Positions 12,191 to 24,448 of a stretch of 64,000 nt of DNA are shown here, piece after piece; the first letter of the stretch is position 1, and each line of letters opens with the position of its first letter. Both the position numbers and the translations under genes were made by a program. The DNA lies in contig NW_022985189.1 of assembly GCF_010093535.1 (NCBI RefSeq), positions 735,825 through 799,824 on the forward strand, read 5' to 3'. The DNA is from Lindgomyces ingoldianus. Its lineage: Eukaryota > Ascomycota > Dothideomycetes > Pleosporales > Lindgomycetaceae. The notes beneath the pieces were generated by a model. That model ran no database searches and was not told the origin of the DNA. It worked only from the letters and a program-made list of their open reading frames with translations.

Positions 12191-13043
12191 TAAGGCGTGT
12201 TATTAATGTTATGTATAAAGAGGTGTTGTTATAATCTACTTAGTTATATGCTGTGTTTTATGCATGTATTAGTAATGCCTAGGTTACAATCTGCTGCACT
12301 TAAGGCGTAATCTAGCTAATTTAGCTAGGCGTAATTTAAAAAAGGCTTTTTTTTATTTTTTTTTTTATTTTATTTTACTTTTTCTACTTTTTTTTTTTAT
12401 AGCTTTTATTTTTTGTCTTTAATATTTATTTTACTATAGGTATTACTTATAAGCTGTTTAATGTGTCTACTCTCTGCTATGTTCCTGCCTGTAAGTGTTA
12501 TACTACTAGTAAGCTATAGTCTAACCTTAAGAGAGATCTACAGAGTTAGTATTAGTAGGCTACTTATTAATTAGTTGCGCTTTACTTTAGTCTTACTAGT
12601 AAAAAAGTGCAGTTAGTAGACTATTTTTATATAAACATATGTACTATTACTCCTTTAGTTACTAAGCTAATAGTGTTAGGCATATAACATCTCTCTGTCA
12701 TCCACCTGTCCCCTACTGTATATACTAGAACATTAGGGTTGTCTACTTAATTAGCTATTTAATGTTTCTAGTAGTTTTATAAATTAGACATAGTAGGGTT
12801 ATTATTAGGATATTAACCTCTAATATTTACTTACTTTGTAGACATCTTTCTAGGGTTAGAACAACGTAGTCTAGGAGTAGCCTCTTTAGGATAGTCTGCT
12901 TTGTGTTCTAACTTTATCTAGTACTAGATCTAACATTTCTTTATTTAAATTTATCTATAATTAGTGTCTACTAAGGCTAATGTTTAAAGCTAATAGTTTT
13001 AATTTCCTTTAGCATGTTTATATAGACAAGGTTATGCCCTATT

Positions 13044-13247
13044 TGTGACAGCGTGTACCGCCTCACATGCTCTGCGGCATCAGCTCCCTCGCTTGCGCAA
13101 CAAGTAGCACGCTAGTGCTACGAGTAGCGCCTTAGCAGGGGGCACACATGTATATTTAAACTCGCAGAGCAGCTCCTCTGCTCCTTAGTTTAATCTAGTT
13201 GAGTTACACTACCTCTTGCTTGTAGCTTGAGCATGCCGACCGTGACA
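13044..13247 (+). mobile_element. Solo LTR (204 bp) with 5-bp target duplication CTATT
   Basis: Starts TGTGACAGCGTGTACC and ends CCGACCGTGACA, flanked on both sides by CTATT (13039-13043 and 13248-13252). A reverse-complement copy lies at 54569-54771 with its own duplication. It is GC-normal inside the AT-rich block, with very few C-to-T changes between the copies, so it is either younger than the surrounding mutation or too short to be recognised. No internal retrotransposon region is attached, the expected product of LTR-LTR recombination. Confidence 0.9.
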
Positions 13248-15000
13248 CTATTATTATTAGGCGTAGTTAGAGGAATTTTATAGTTCTAAACCTTTAAATG
13301 TTTAGACTTAGCCTTATGCACATTAGGTTAGTAATTATATCTACTAGAGTTTAGCTATTTGCTTACTAGAAATCCTAGGCCTGTACACTCTCTAGTTATA
13401 ATCTATGTTGTTTTTCTATAGCTAACTAGTATTCTAGTTAATTAGCTTACTTACTTTTCTTCTTACCTATAGATAATAATCTAGACTATAAAAGTATTTT
13501 ACCTAAGATATGCTTTAAATCTAATAACATGTGCCTTATGTTTTTAAGTAAATATTTTAATCTAGAGACTAATAATAATTATTAGATAGCATAGAAAAAA
13601 TATTAAGTTATTACCTAAGTTAATAATAATACTATTTAGTAAAAAAGGGAGAAAAAATAGGAGATATAACATTTATAGCAGCAGAAATATTAATTTATAG
13701 ATTAGATAACCTGCTTAACTTAAACTAATATCTAGCATCTTATAGTTACGCGTAAGGATAGTTTATATAATTATTAACGTACTTCATGGGCGAGTCGCTC
13801 ACACACCTAAGTCGCTCACTTTTGCCAAGACCCCACCCTAACAAACTCTATTATGGCCCATAACAACCCGCTCTAGCACTATATAGTACAGTACAGCCTA
13901 GAATATTATTTAGATACTACTTCTACTTCTTGCTTACACGTTTGCGTGTTATGCCTAGTCTAATTGCACTATCTGCAGCGCCTTTAGGATAGCTTACCTA
14001 CTTTAGCTTGCACCTGCTTCTTTGCCTTCTTCTTATTACTGCGCGCCCTAAACTCCTTTAGAGCTGTTAAGTATAGGCTTTTCTAAATTATTAAGGTCTC
14101 TTCTGCCTTAATCTGCTTTCTTTTATATAATTTATGTTATGTAGTAGCCTTATTAGCTGCTTAAAGCTTAGTAATTTCCTATTACACTAACACTAGCTTA
14201 TACGTAATTATTACTGCCCCTTTTAAGACTTTCTTAAACACCTTAACTATAGAAGTTAGTAAACTATTTATATACTTTTAAATTTTTATTTTTATAAGTA
14301 TTAATTGCAACTTAAGTTTTAGAGTATTGCTTAGGGTTTATAACTACTAAGGCTTATTATATATAAGTAGTAGTAGTAATAGAGTGCGTAACTTTACATT
14401 AAAGCTTATTATAACTTATTATAAGTTAAAAGAAACTAATCTAGCGCTTTAAAACCCTTCTTAAATATTACTAAAAGTAATTATAGCATTATAAGCTACT
14501 TTAAAGCATAGTAGAAACTTTATTTTTATAATATAAGTAATCTAGTTATGTATAAGGTTTTTAGCTTAGTACTTATATACTTTTTTTAAAAAAGTAAAAC
14601 AACCTATATTAAGTAGCTATAAAAAGTGTAATAAGTAAAAAAGCATATAAATAGTAATAATCTTATTATCTTTATAGTATTACTAAAAATAAAGTAAGTT
14701 ATAGCTTTTATAGCTATTAATAACTAGCAGACAGTAGCTGCTAACAGTACACTTCTTTATATGCACGTTAAAGTGCTTTAACTAGTCTAGACTAAGCTAA
14801 TTAGTAGTCTAGCTACACTTAGAGATTATAATAACTTAATTTTAAAGTAGATTTTCCTTTTTATACTAGTTTAAAAAGTAGTTACTACTCTAAAAGATAA
14901 TAAAAAGCAGAATAGCCTACTTTTTAGCATTAATGCCTTAGATAGCTATTGTTTACTTTTAGTTACCTAGCTAGACTGCTTTTAGCTGTCCTTATCTCTC

Positions 15001-15318
15001 TGTCACGGTATCCTCCCCGGATCCCAGACATAACTGTATTGGACGCGTACTAGAGTATTATTAGTGCACGTCTGACACAAACACAACACAACACAGATAT
15101 AAACTTAAGCATAAACTGCCTTAACACTAACTAAACCTAGAACAGGCTTAATTTATACCTAAAGCGCTTAGACTTCTAAGCTAAGTATTTAATTACTAAT
15201 TTCCTTCTAAACCTTTCTGTTCCTTACATAACATCTTGTACCTACTATAATACCTTATGTAGTAATTAAACTAGACCTCTGTAAAGCTCTATAACCTTAC
15301 TTGTGCACAATTATAATA
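15001..15318 (+). repeat. 5' LTR of the gypsy element
   Basis: Starts TGTCACGGTATCC; its end (…CACAATTATAATA) corresponds to …CACAATCGTGACA of the 3' LTR. The first half keeps C and G where the 3' LTR has T and A; the second half is the reverse. Confidence 0.95.
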
Positions 15319-18300
15319 TTATGTTATGTTAAAACTTTAGCTAAGAATAGCCTCTAAATCTAATTTAATAAGCTTAGTACTTATATAACTTTAAGCTATT
15401 AAAGCAAGCTAAGAAGCTTTCTAAAAAGCGCTTACTTTATAAAAAAGCTGCTATGTTATAAGCTTTAAAGCTTTTTAAAAGGACTTTAAAGAACAGCTTT
15501 ATATTATTAAGCAGTTTATTTTTGCCTTAACTTTTATTATAGTAGTAGGAACTAAGAACTTACTAGCCTTAAAGCTTACCTAAAAGTCTAGAGATAGCTT
15601 AACTCCCTTCTGCCTAACACTGCCTACAACCTGTAACCTTTTTAATCTAGTAATAAAATCTAACTAACTCTCTAATCCCCTGCTATTTAATAGAAAATAG
15701 AAAGACCTACCTTTCTTTCTACACAAGCTCTAATATAAACTTAAAAGAAATGTAGACTAATTTCTCTTTAAACGCTTCTAGTTACTATATGCCTACTTTT
15801 AACTTAACTATAATGTAACAGCTTTAATTAACTTACTAATAAATAAAAATATTATTAACTTAAATTAATTTATAGTGTTTTTATAAGTAACTTATAAAGA
15901 CCTAAACAAAGAGTTAATAGCCCTAAGTTGCCTAAACACCTTATAATAAAAAAAGAAAAGCTTTACTTTACACTTTACTAAGTTTTACTAACTTACATTT
16001 AATATAGGCCTAAATAAGATAGGTCTAATTATAGCCTTATATAACTCCCTCTTAACTAAACTGCAACGCGCTATAGTAGGAGAACCCCTTCTAAACAACC
16101 TTAACGCGTATGTAAACCTAATTGCTACCTATAATAATAACATAAGGTTCCTCCCTGTACAAGCCCTAATACACCCCTAAACTAGCGCAGTTATAAATAA
16201 GAACTCTAATATAATAAAAATTAATTTAAATTATGCTTTAGTTAGTTCTAGAAAGTGTAAAGATTATAAAAAAAAAATTAATGCTTTAAGTGTAGTAAGC
16301 ATAGTTATATCTTTTAAAACTACTTTATTTCTCTTTTTTAAGTCTGTATAAGTAGCGCTGCTAGTACTTATTAAAGATTCTTACTATTTTAATCTTGTTT
16401 TTATAAGGGCTCTAACTTATATTTAAGCCCTAATCCCTCTTGCTACTCTTAATGTAGCTGCAGCTATAGCAGTAGGAGCCTGTAAAAAGGCTTGTTCTAG
16501 GGCTAAGTTGCCCTCTAGGACTAATTTAACACTAGATCTTTGCTAACCTATAGGCTAAGTCCCCTACTAATAACTAGAAGTACTAAGTTAATATTTTTAT
16601 ATATTTATAACAAGAAACTATATTAGCCTTAATATAAGCTTTTATTAACTTAGGAGTAAATAGCATAGGTTATATTAATAAAGAACTAGCGCGTAAACTA
16701 AATCTTTAATTAACACTACTTACTTAAATAATTTACTTAACTAGATTTAATAGAAAATAACTTAAAAAAGGTTTTATTTTTTATACTATAACTATTATAA
16801 TTACTTACTAACACTATAAGAAGCAGATTAAACTCTATATAATAAATATAAAATGTTATAACCTAATCCTAGGACAACTATAGCTGTATTAGCATAAGGT
16901 TACTTTTAATTACTAAAAGTAAGTTCTAAACTTTAACTCTTTTTAATGCTAAGATATATACTTACACTTACACTTAAACAACACCTAAATAGCACTTAAT
17001 ATAGAAGGTCTCTAGACCTACTTTTTAATAACTTAGAGAAGAACTACTTAAGTAAGGCTAATAAGCTAGGCCTCTTACTAAGATAGGCTATGTAAAATAA
17101 TTTAACAACTACTTAAACTTAAAAAAAAAAAGCTTTTAAAGAACCTTTACTTACTTAATTTAAACATAAACTAGGACTTAAACAGCAGATAGACATCTGC
17201 TACATAGGACCTGCCCTGTTTATAACCCTAGCTTAATAACTAGATTACAAAATCTATGTAGTTACAATTTCTAATATAGACTAAGCTTTAGCTCCCTAAA
17301 AACACACTAACTTAAGAATAATAGTCCCTTAAAACTACTATAACTTATTACATATTTTTTTCTAAGACAAGTCTAATAAGCTTTTAATATAATGTCTATA
17401 TAATTACTAGATAACTCTTAAGCCTAGTAAACAACCTAGTTATAGGCTACTATATAAGATGTTACTAAATAAATTAAAAGTGCTCTAAAAATACCTTAAT
17501 AAGAACCTAGAGAAAGGGTTTATTTAAGCTAGCTTTTTACTAGTAGCGTTACTTATACTATTTATAAAGAAACTTAGGGGTAGGCTTTAATTTTATGTTA
17601 ACTACTAAAGACTAAACACTATTACTATTAAAAACTAATACTTAATTCCCCTTTTATAGAAAACCCTAAGCTAACTAAGTAAAGCAAAGTATTTTATAAA
17701 GTTAAATATTATTGCTACTTTTAATAAGCTAAAAATAGTAAAGGGTAATAAGTAGCTAACAGTGTTTTAGACCTAATATAAACTATTTAAGTACCTAGTA
17801 ATGCCCTTTAGCTTAGCTAACACGCCTAGTACTTTTTAACATTTTGTAAATAACTTGCTCTAACCCTACCTAGACATGTTCTGCACTGCGTATATTAATA
17901 ATATTCTAATTTACAGCAATAGCCTTTTAGAGCATAAACAGCATGTACGCCTAGTGCTAAAGGCTATAAAAGAAGCAGGTCTATAACTTAATATAGATAA
18001 ATATAAGTTCTACTAATTAAAGGTTACATATTTAGAATATGTAATTTTTACAGATAGCATCTAAATAGACCTTGTTAAGGTTTAGACTATGCTAGATTAG
18101 TAATACCTAAAGGACATAAAAGATGTTTAAGCTTTTATAAAATTTACTAACTTTTACTAATAATTTATTAACAACTTCTTATAGCTAGTAAGCCTTATAA
18201 TTACACTTACTAAAAAAAAGGTTTAATTTAACTTTAATCTAAATTACTAATAGTTTTTTAACTAGCTAAAGAAAGCTTTTACTAAAGCCTTAATACTCTA

Positions 18301-20344
18301 CTACTTTAACCTTAAACTACTAATACTTGTAGAAGCTAATGCCTTAGACTACATAGTAGCAGGAGTTCTTTTCTAGACTAAGCTAGACAGGACTATTAGG
18401 CCTATTGCATACTTCTTAAAAAGAATAAGTCTTGTAGAAGGTAATTATAAGATCTATAATAAGAAATTACTTGCTATAGTACGCTACTTTAAATAATAGC
18501 AACCTAAACTAGAAGGTGCAGCGCATCTAATACAGGTTCTATCTAACTACAAGAACTTGCAGTACTTTATAACTACAAAACAACTTAGCTACTAATAAGC
18601 CTATTAGTCTAAATACTTATTTTATTTTAATTTTAAAATTACTTATTATCTTAGTTAAGATAGAGGGAAACTAGATGCTTTTATAAGGCAATTCTAAGAC
18701 ATTCTTGCTTAGAAAGAAGTGTAAAAGGCTTAACACTAAACTCTACTCTAACTTAAGCTATTTTTAGACCTTAACCTAAATAAAATAAATTAGATAATTA
18801 ATTAGATTATTACTAATAAGTATTTAAATAATAAATTTATCTAAGAAACCTTAGACCTGCTCTAAAATAGCGCTAGTTAGTTAAAAAAGGTAACACTAGC
18901 TAACTATAAAAACTAAAATAGTAAGCTGTATTACTGTAACTAACTTATAATTTTTAATTTTAACAAACTAAGAATTAAACTACTCTAAATTATACACAAC
19001 TCGCCTGTTAGAGGACACCTAGGCAGAGGAAAAACTCTTAACCTACTATAGAGAGAGTACTACTAGCCCTACATGTTCTATACTGTACGCTAATATGTAT
19101 TATGTTGCTATACTTACTATAAAGTAAAGGCCTTTTAAGAAAGGTATAATAGCCTGCTTAAACTACTTTTAATCTCTAAATAAGCTTAGAAAGACATATT
19201 AATTAATTTTATTATAAACCTACCTTTATCTAAAGGGTACATAAATATTATAGTAGTTATTAATTACTTAACTAAGTATTAACACTTAATACTATATTCC
19301 TCTATAACTGCCTCTAATATAGCCTAGTTATTCTACTAATACATATAAGTTTACTATAGCCTGCCTAACATAATTATATTAGACAGAGGTACGTAGTTTG
19401 TCTTAGCCTTCTAGGACAAACTCTGTAAACAGCTCTAAATTATCCTCTATCTATCTACAGCTTTTTACTTAGAGACTAACAGCTAGACTAAAAACATAAA
19501 TGCTGTAATAGAATAAGTCTTACAAGTGTACATAAACTACTAGCAGAATAACTAAGTAAAATAGTTAGCTACAGCACAGTTTAAAGCTAATAACATAACA
19601 TCTAAATTAACATAAGTATCTCTATTTTTAGTAAACTATAGATACTACCTTTAAATAAGATTTAAACTACTTATAAATACCCCCTAACTAACTTATTAAT
19701 TTATATAAGTAATAGATGTAAATAGACTTATTAATAAAATTTAAAACATATTTAAATATGTTTATAAAAAGCTTACATAGGCTTAAGCTTTTTAATAAGA
19801 GTATGTAAACTAATCTTAAACCTCTGCCCCTGCGTATGCAGCTGGCAAGAAGGTCTAGCTAGACGCTAGAAATATTTAAATAAACTAATAATTAAAAAAA
19901 CTTAATTAAAAGAACTTTAGCCCCTTTATAGTAGCCTATATAGTCTTATTACATGCTTACTAATTAATCCTACCTAACAGCATAAAGATACACCCTGTGT
20001 TCCATGTATTGTTGCTGCGCTAAGTAGCCCCTAAATCTAACTATCTACCTAGACAGCTAAACCTGCTACCTAAACCTATTATTATAAACAACAAACTAGA
20101 ATACATTGTAAAAGACATTAAATAGATCTAGTTTAATAAAAAAAACATATCTATAAATACTTTATAAAATAGACTAGATATAACAAACTATTATAAAAAC
20201 CTGCAGAAGCCTTATAAAAAAACTCTGCAGTAACCTAATTCTACACCTAATACCTATCTAAACTAAACTTATACCCTAATAAAGACAACCTAATGCTAGA
20301 ACTACTAATGTAAAGAATTCCCTTCCTAATAAGGGGGGGGGTAC

Positions 20345-20662
20345 TGTCACAGTATCCTCCCTAGATCCTAGACATAACTGTATTAGACGTGTACTAGAGT
20401 ATTATTAGTGCACGTCTAACATAAATATAACATAACATAGACATAAACTTAAGCACAAACTGCCTTAACACTAACTAAACTTAAAATAAGCTTAATTTAT
20501 ACTTAAAGCGCTTAGACTTCTAAGCTAAGTATTTAATTACTAATTTCCTTCTAAACCTTCCTATTCCTCACACAACGTCTTGTACCTACTATAATACCTC
20601 ACGTAGTAATTGAACTAGACCTCCGTGAAGCTCTATAACCTTACTCGTGCACAATCGTGACA
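20345..20662 (+). repeat. 3' LTR of the gypsy element
   Basis: Starts TGTCACAGTATCC and ends TCGTGACA, giving a perfect short terminal inverted repeat TGTCAC…GTGACA. It is directly preceded by the polypurine tract and GTAC, and followed by the CTCTC target duplication. Confidence 0.95.
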
Positions 20663-21311
20663 CTCTCTAAACTTATAATAACTACTCTAGTAGATATTTA
20701 GCCTATTATAAACTCTATTTTGTTAAAGTTATATATGTTGTTATCCTAGATGCTATACTTAGCTTTAATATTTTTTATAAAGTTAAACTAGCCTTAAATT
20801 ACTATAAGATTTTTATAAAAAGCTTTTTTATAGTTATACTTACACTTAAACTTTACTTTAAGCTTTAAGTAACACTTAATAAACATATTAAGCTAGTTTA
20901 TGCTAACATAGCTTATATTATACTTAGCATATAAAGAATTAGCTATATTAGCTACAGCTGCTAGCTAGAGGGGAAATCCTTACGCATCTAGCTTAAGTAT
21001 ATGCTAAATAATTACCTACTTCTTATTATTATTTAGCTTTTATAAGTTAGCTATATAATTAGCTTAGAAAGGTTGTCTAGTGTGTTAGTTACTTATTATT
21101 TTTTAAAAGACCTTATAGATAGCTGTAGTGTGTTAGTTAAAAAGTATTATATCTTATTTAAAAGCTTAAAGTGTAAGCTACATCTAACATTCTTTTAACA
21201 CATTTAAGTAGTGTTGTTAGAAATGCATTAGTGTAGAAAAAGTAGTGTAGTAGGGTCTTAGTAAAAGTAAGCAACTTAGGTGTGTGAGCAACTTGCCTAT
21301 AAAGTATGTTA

Positions 21312-23540
21312 TTTTACTTAATTTTATTCTTTATTAGTGTTAATTTACTAAAGTTTATAAGTTACTTTACACTTATTTATTTAAAGTCCTTTTATTTACT
21401 AACAAGCCTAAGCTGCTATTAGCTCTATATCTGTTACATTTGTTAAGGCTAAATATTATTATTAGTAGGTATTATACTGTTATCTGTTTGCTTTGCTAGG
21501 TAGCATCCTGTTAAAAGCTGCCTACTATCTAGCATGTAGTCTCTAATTTTTTTATATAAATTTTTTTTTTTTTAGGTATTTATAGGCCTAAGCGCCTTTT
21601 TATAGTGTTGTGTAGTAATTACTGTTGTATTAAAATCTATTAGATTAGGCTAGAGATTGCTGTTATCTAAAAAAGTTATTTTTATACTACTTGCGTTTTT
21701 TGCTCTTAGTGTTGCTGCTAACTTTCCTACTATATTTTTATATGTTGCTACTAGAGTTCTTAATATTACAGCTAGATTTCTTATATTTACTGCTAGACTT
21801 TATGTTACTTAACTAGATTTTAACCTTACTATCTATTTTCTCTAATTCTAATTAGTCTAAATCTAGCTCTGCTTCTAGCTAATTAGCCTAGGCAATTAAT
21901 AGTAGAAGATTATGCTGTTTTTTAATCTTACAACTATATTTGCACAGCTAGCTAATAGAGTTCTCTATCTTACTAATAGTATTAGTTATACCTGCTACTA
22001 GACTCTGCATAAGTTAGGAACGTCTAGCTATTAACATCTAATAGACATTAACAGTATAGTTAAGATTTATGCTAATATTACTGCTAGAATTATAGTAGCT
22101 TGCAGCTAGAGTTAAAAGGGCTTACTTTTACTTTTAATAGTATTTTAAAGGCTTAAGTTCTTTGTCTAAGAGATTATTTCTAAAAATCTTATACTTTTTA
22201 AGTGTAGTGTTAATTAATTACTAATTACTACTAGATGCATATTTTATATACTGTAAAAGTCTAGTAAAGTTAGCTGTGTATCTAATGCTTATAGTTATAG
22301 AATAAACACTTAGCCTCTTTACCTTTATAATAGCAGCATGTGCATAAACCTTTAAAAAAGCTTTAAATAGTAACACATATTAAAAATTTTCTACTAGATG
22401 CTGCACATTATTTATAAAGAATTTACTTAGCCTTTACTATAAACGCCTAGATAGCCTTAGCGCTCTGCAATTTATCTATGTTTAGAGACATAGTAATGCT
22501 ATTACTGTGCTTATTTACCTGTAGTTAAAAGTATACTAGCTAATTTTATAAAAACTAGTGTAATTTATAGAATGCATTAAAAAATGTTTTTTTATTCTAA
22601 ATAATCTAACTATTTGCTACTAGGTTAGTCTAGTAGTTGTTCTAAATAACTTTTTTACTATTAACTATAATAATCCTCTGTTTTTTAGACAGATTATATT
22701 TAGATAAGGCTATATTCTTAGATTTATAAAAAGGATTAGTTTAAGTAGGCAAAGTGTAGCTAGATTTAGTAGGGGTTTAGTGTTATGCAAAATCTCCTAG
22801 TAACTGCTATCTAAATTTAGGCAGGAAGAAACCTATAAGATTCTATCTTTACATTAGGTTTTCTCTAGCTAATTAATATAGCTTTTAGAATATAAGAGCA
22901 TACTTTAATTTTTAGTTTATGCTAGTATCTAGCTAATTTTAGTAGTTCTTCTGCGCTTTACTATTATTACTATTACTACCTCTCTTAATATTTTTACCTT
23001 TACTATTACTAGTTGTATTATTACTATTACTTTTAGTAGTATTTCTTTTATCTACATTATTATTATTATTCTGCAGTTTTTTATTACTTAGACTAAACTA
23101 TAATAAGTAACTATTACTTAAATAGTTATTATTATCTACTACCTAGTTATTATAAACATTATTTATGTTTATTTTATTAGGATTAGCTATTAGAGTTGCT
23201 AGTTTTAGAAGTTTTTTGCTAGTAAACCTAGTGCGCGTAGATTAAAGCACTTAAAAACATTAGCATCTAGGACAATTCTATAGTATACAGCTAGATTGTT
23301 ATTAGAAGTTAGTAGTTACTTTACTAGACTTAGCTTTCTTAGTTTTCTTACTATTAAGATTGCTAAGGCTTAGGCAGAGAGCGTTAGGCCTGTTTACTGT
23401 CTAATGTTAGTTGTATTTTATTATCTGCTAGCATTAGACTAGTTATATATACTTACTCTTACTTATTATTAACATAGAGCCCTTTGTTAAAGTTTTATAG
23501 TTAAGTAAAGAAGTAAGAGAGGCAATTAGTAGACATATAT
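21312..23540. other. AT-rich relic sequence, no family recognised
   Basis: RIP-type composition. Forward frames read as broken protein-like strings (for example near 22740-22900) but no domain can be named. Its boundary with normal-composition DNA is near 23540-23560. Confidence 0.4.
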
Positions 23541-23579
23541 TAGATGCTGGCCTGTGCGCTAAGCGAGACGCCTGATTAT

Positions 23580-23620
23580 GTCATCCAAGCTTCCGAAAAG
23601 GAAGGCTAATACCTGCTCGT
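23580..23620. repeat. Right end of the interrupted duplicated segment
   Basis: tcatccaagcttccgaaaag and the following bases to cctgctcgt match 28401-28440 with a single difference. This is the continuation of the segment that breaks off at about 7612. Confidence 0.85.
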
Positions 23621-23869
23621 TGTAAACAAAGTGTGTAGAGGGTGAGAAATGCAGGAGCCGCGTAATCTCGGTCTCTGGTATGACTAAATGTCCGGGGACT
23701 CAGGGTTTAGCAATTATACATCTAAACTGCTAAAATTGGCTGTGGAATATTAGCCATAAAGTCCAATAGTTGCAATAGCTATCCCGTGCGCTGCTAGGTC
23801 TGATCCGGAGGCTGTGGCGCGAAAATCCACGGGACGCTAAGTCAGCAAATTATGGGTACGTGCATCGCG

Positions 23870-24097
23870 CTAGGCATTTGAACAAGTCTGTTTGAATGGA
23901 AACGCACTGACGCGCGCTATCAGTCCGTTCGTGGGAGGGCAGGCCCAGCTCTTTGACTCTCCAGCCTCAACTGCAGATAATATTCTACCTCTTTGCGACT
24001 CTGTCAATTCACCATTTCTGCCTCGATTACCCCGTATTTCAGTGCCGAACGATCGTTGCATTGTTGTGTAGTACAAAGTTCGAAAGTGTTTGTGCAC
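23870..24097 (-). pseudogene. N-terminal scrap of a Tc1-like transposase
   Basis: The reverse frame contains NRGRNGELTESQRGRIL and then SAVEAGESKSW, the first helix-turn-helix of Tc1/mariner transposases (pattern R-G-x-E-L-T-x-x-x-R-G-x-I). After SKSW the frame departs from the family and no DDE catalytic core follows, so only a fragment remains. Composition is normal. Terminal repeats are not visible. An unrelated protein with a similar helix cannot be excluded. Confidence 0.45.
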
Positions 24098-24162
24098 GGT
24101 CCAGCTCCGGTTGCAGCGAAGCAGCGACGACCCCCGCCGACGTTCCCAAGTTGGAACGTAAG

Positions 24163-24417
24163 ATGCCGAGTACTGGTGCGGCGCGGTTTGAGGAAAGCAT
24201 TGCAGAAAGGCTGACCGGCTTATATTCTTTTCATATTATCGACGGATCAACTGGACTGCCCGACGTAAGTCACGATTGCTATCTTTCTTGGAAGGGTATG
24301 GGAGCTTCCCCGAGTGTAACTTCGGGACCCGTCAAGCCAGAGTGTGAATGTGTATTGAGAATTAAAAACGTTTGCGACTCAGACAAAGTAAGGCATCACA
24401 TTTTTACACTCCCATGA
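24163..24417 (+). other. Open frame, possible first exon, unrecognised
   Basis: From an ATG at 24163 a frame of 84 codons runs to a stop at 24417. A possible GTAAGT donor at about 24264, after a coding-like run (MPSTGAARFEESIAERLTG), hints at a first exon, but no convincing second exon precedes the convergent HET gene ending at 24449. Not recognised; may be a relic. Confidence 0.2.
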
Positions 24418-24448
24418 GCCAGTAGTATTTAGCTGCTATTGTGTAGCA

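Larger units (their letters stand above)
15001..20662 (+). mobile_element. Complete Ty3/gypsy (chromovirus-like) LTR retrotransposon, RIP-inactivated
   Basis: The 5662-bp element has 318-bp LTRs and flanking CTCTC (14996-15000 and 20663-20667). Internal order on the plus strand: a gag zinc-knuckle relic near 16282-16325 (CFKCSKHSYIF); a protease-like segment near 16645-16700 (LINLGVNSIGYI, from a D-x-G-A motif); reverse transcriptase around 17470-18200 with TAYINNILIYS at about 17887-17920, where the catalytic YxDD Asp codons read Asn; RNase H near 18326-18371; an integrase zinc-binding region near 18990-19130; an integrase core about 19200-19600 (ILDRGTQFV); and a chromodomain-like tail after HPVFHV near 19990. 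A polypurine run AAGGGGGGGGG precedes the 3' LTR at about 20328-20341. Gln and Trp codons have become stops throughout. Confidence 0.95.
13777..21309 (-). mobile_element. Fot1/pogo-type (Tc1-mariner) DNA transposon, RIP-mutated and split by a gypsy insertion
   Basis: Left end starts ACGTACTTCATGGGCGAG and right end, reverse complemented, ACATACTTTATAGGCAAG. These are the same inverted repeat (at least 50 bp) apart from C-to-T and G-to-A changes. Both ends are flanked by TA (13775-13776, 21310-21311), the pogo/mariner target duplication. Removing the 5667 bp of gypsy plus its duplicated target leaves 1866 bp, the normal Fot1-like size. The transposase is on the minus strand; the best-preserved part is its C-terminus near 13920-14190 (TALKEFRARSNKKKAKKQV, then a QRRC zinc-knuckle-like tail), typical of fungal pogo DDE transposases. 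Stops occur throughout. Confidence 0.88.
7613..23580. repeat. AT-rich, RIP-mutated transposon nest of about 16 kb
   Basis: Extremely AT-rich and TA-dense sequence with stops in every frame; no host open frame survives. Recognisable occupants are a Helitron relic (about 9590-12190), a solo LTR (13044-13247), a pogo element (13777-21309) and a gypsy element (15001-20662). The stretches 7613-9590, 12190-13040, 13248-13776 and 21312-23540 are also AT-rich but yield no family I can name; the first may be the 5' part of the Helitron. The block ends where sequence matching the uninterrupted copy resumes at 23580. Confidence 0.85.

Noticed and set aside
7613..23580. CRISPR-like or AT-rich centromere/origin interpretation of the AT block
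   Set aside because: The composition is explained by RIP of identifiable transposons; no regular spaced repeats occur.
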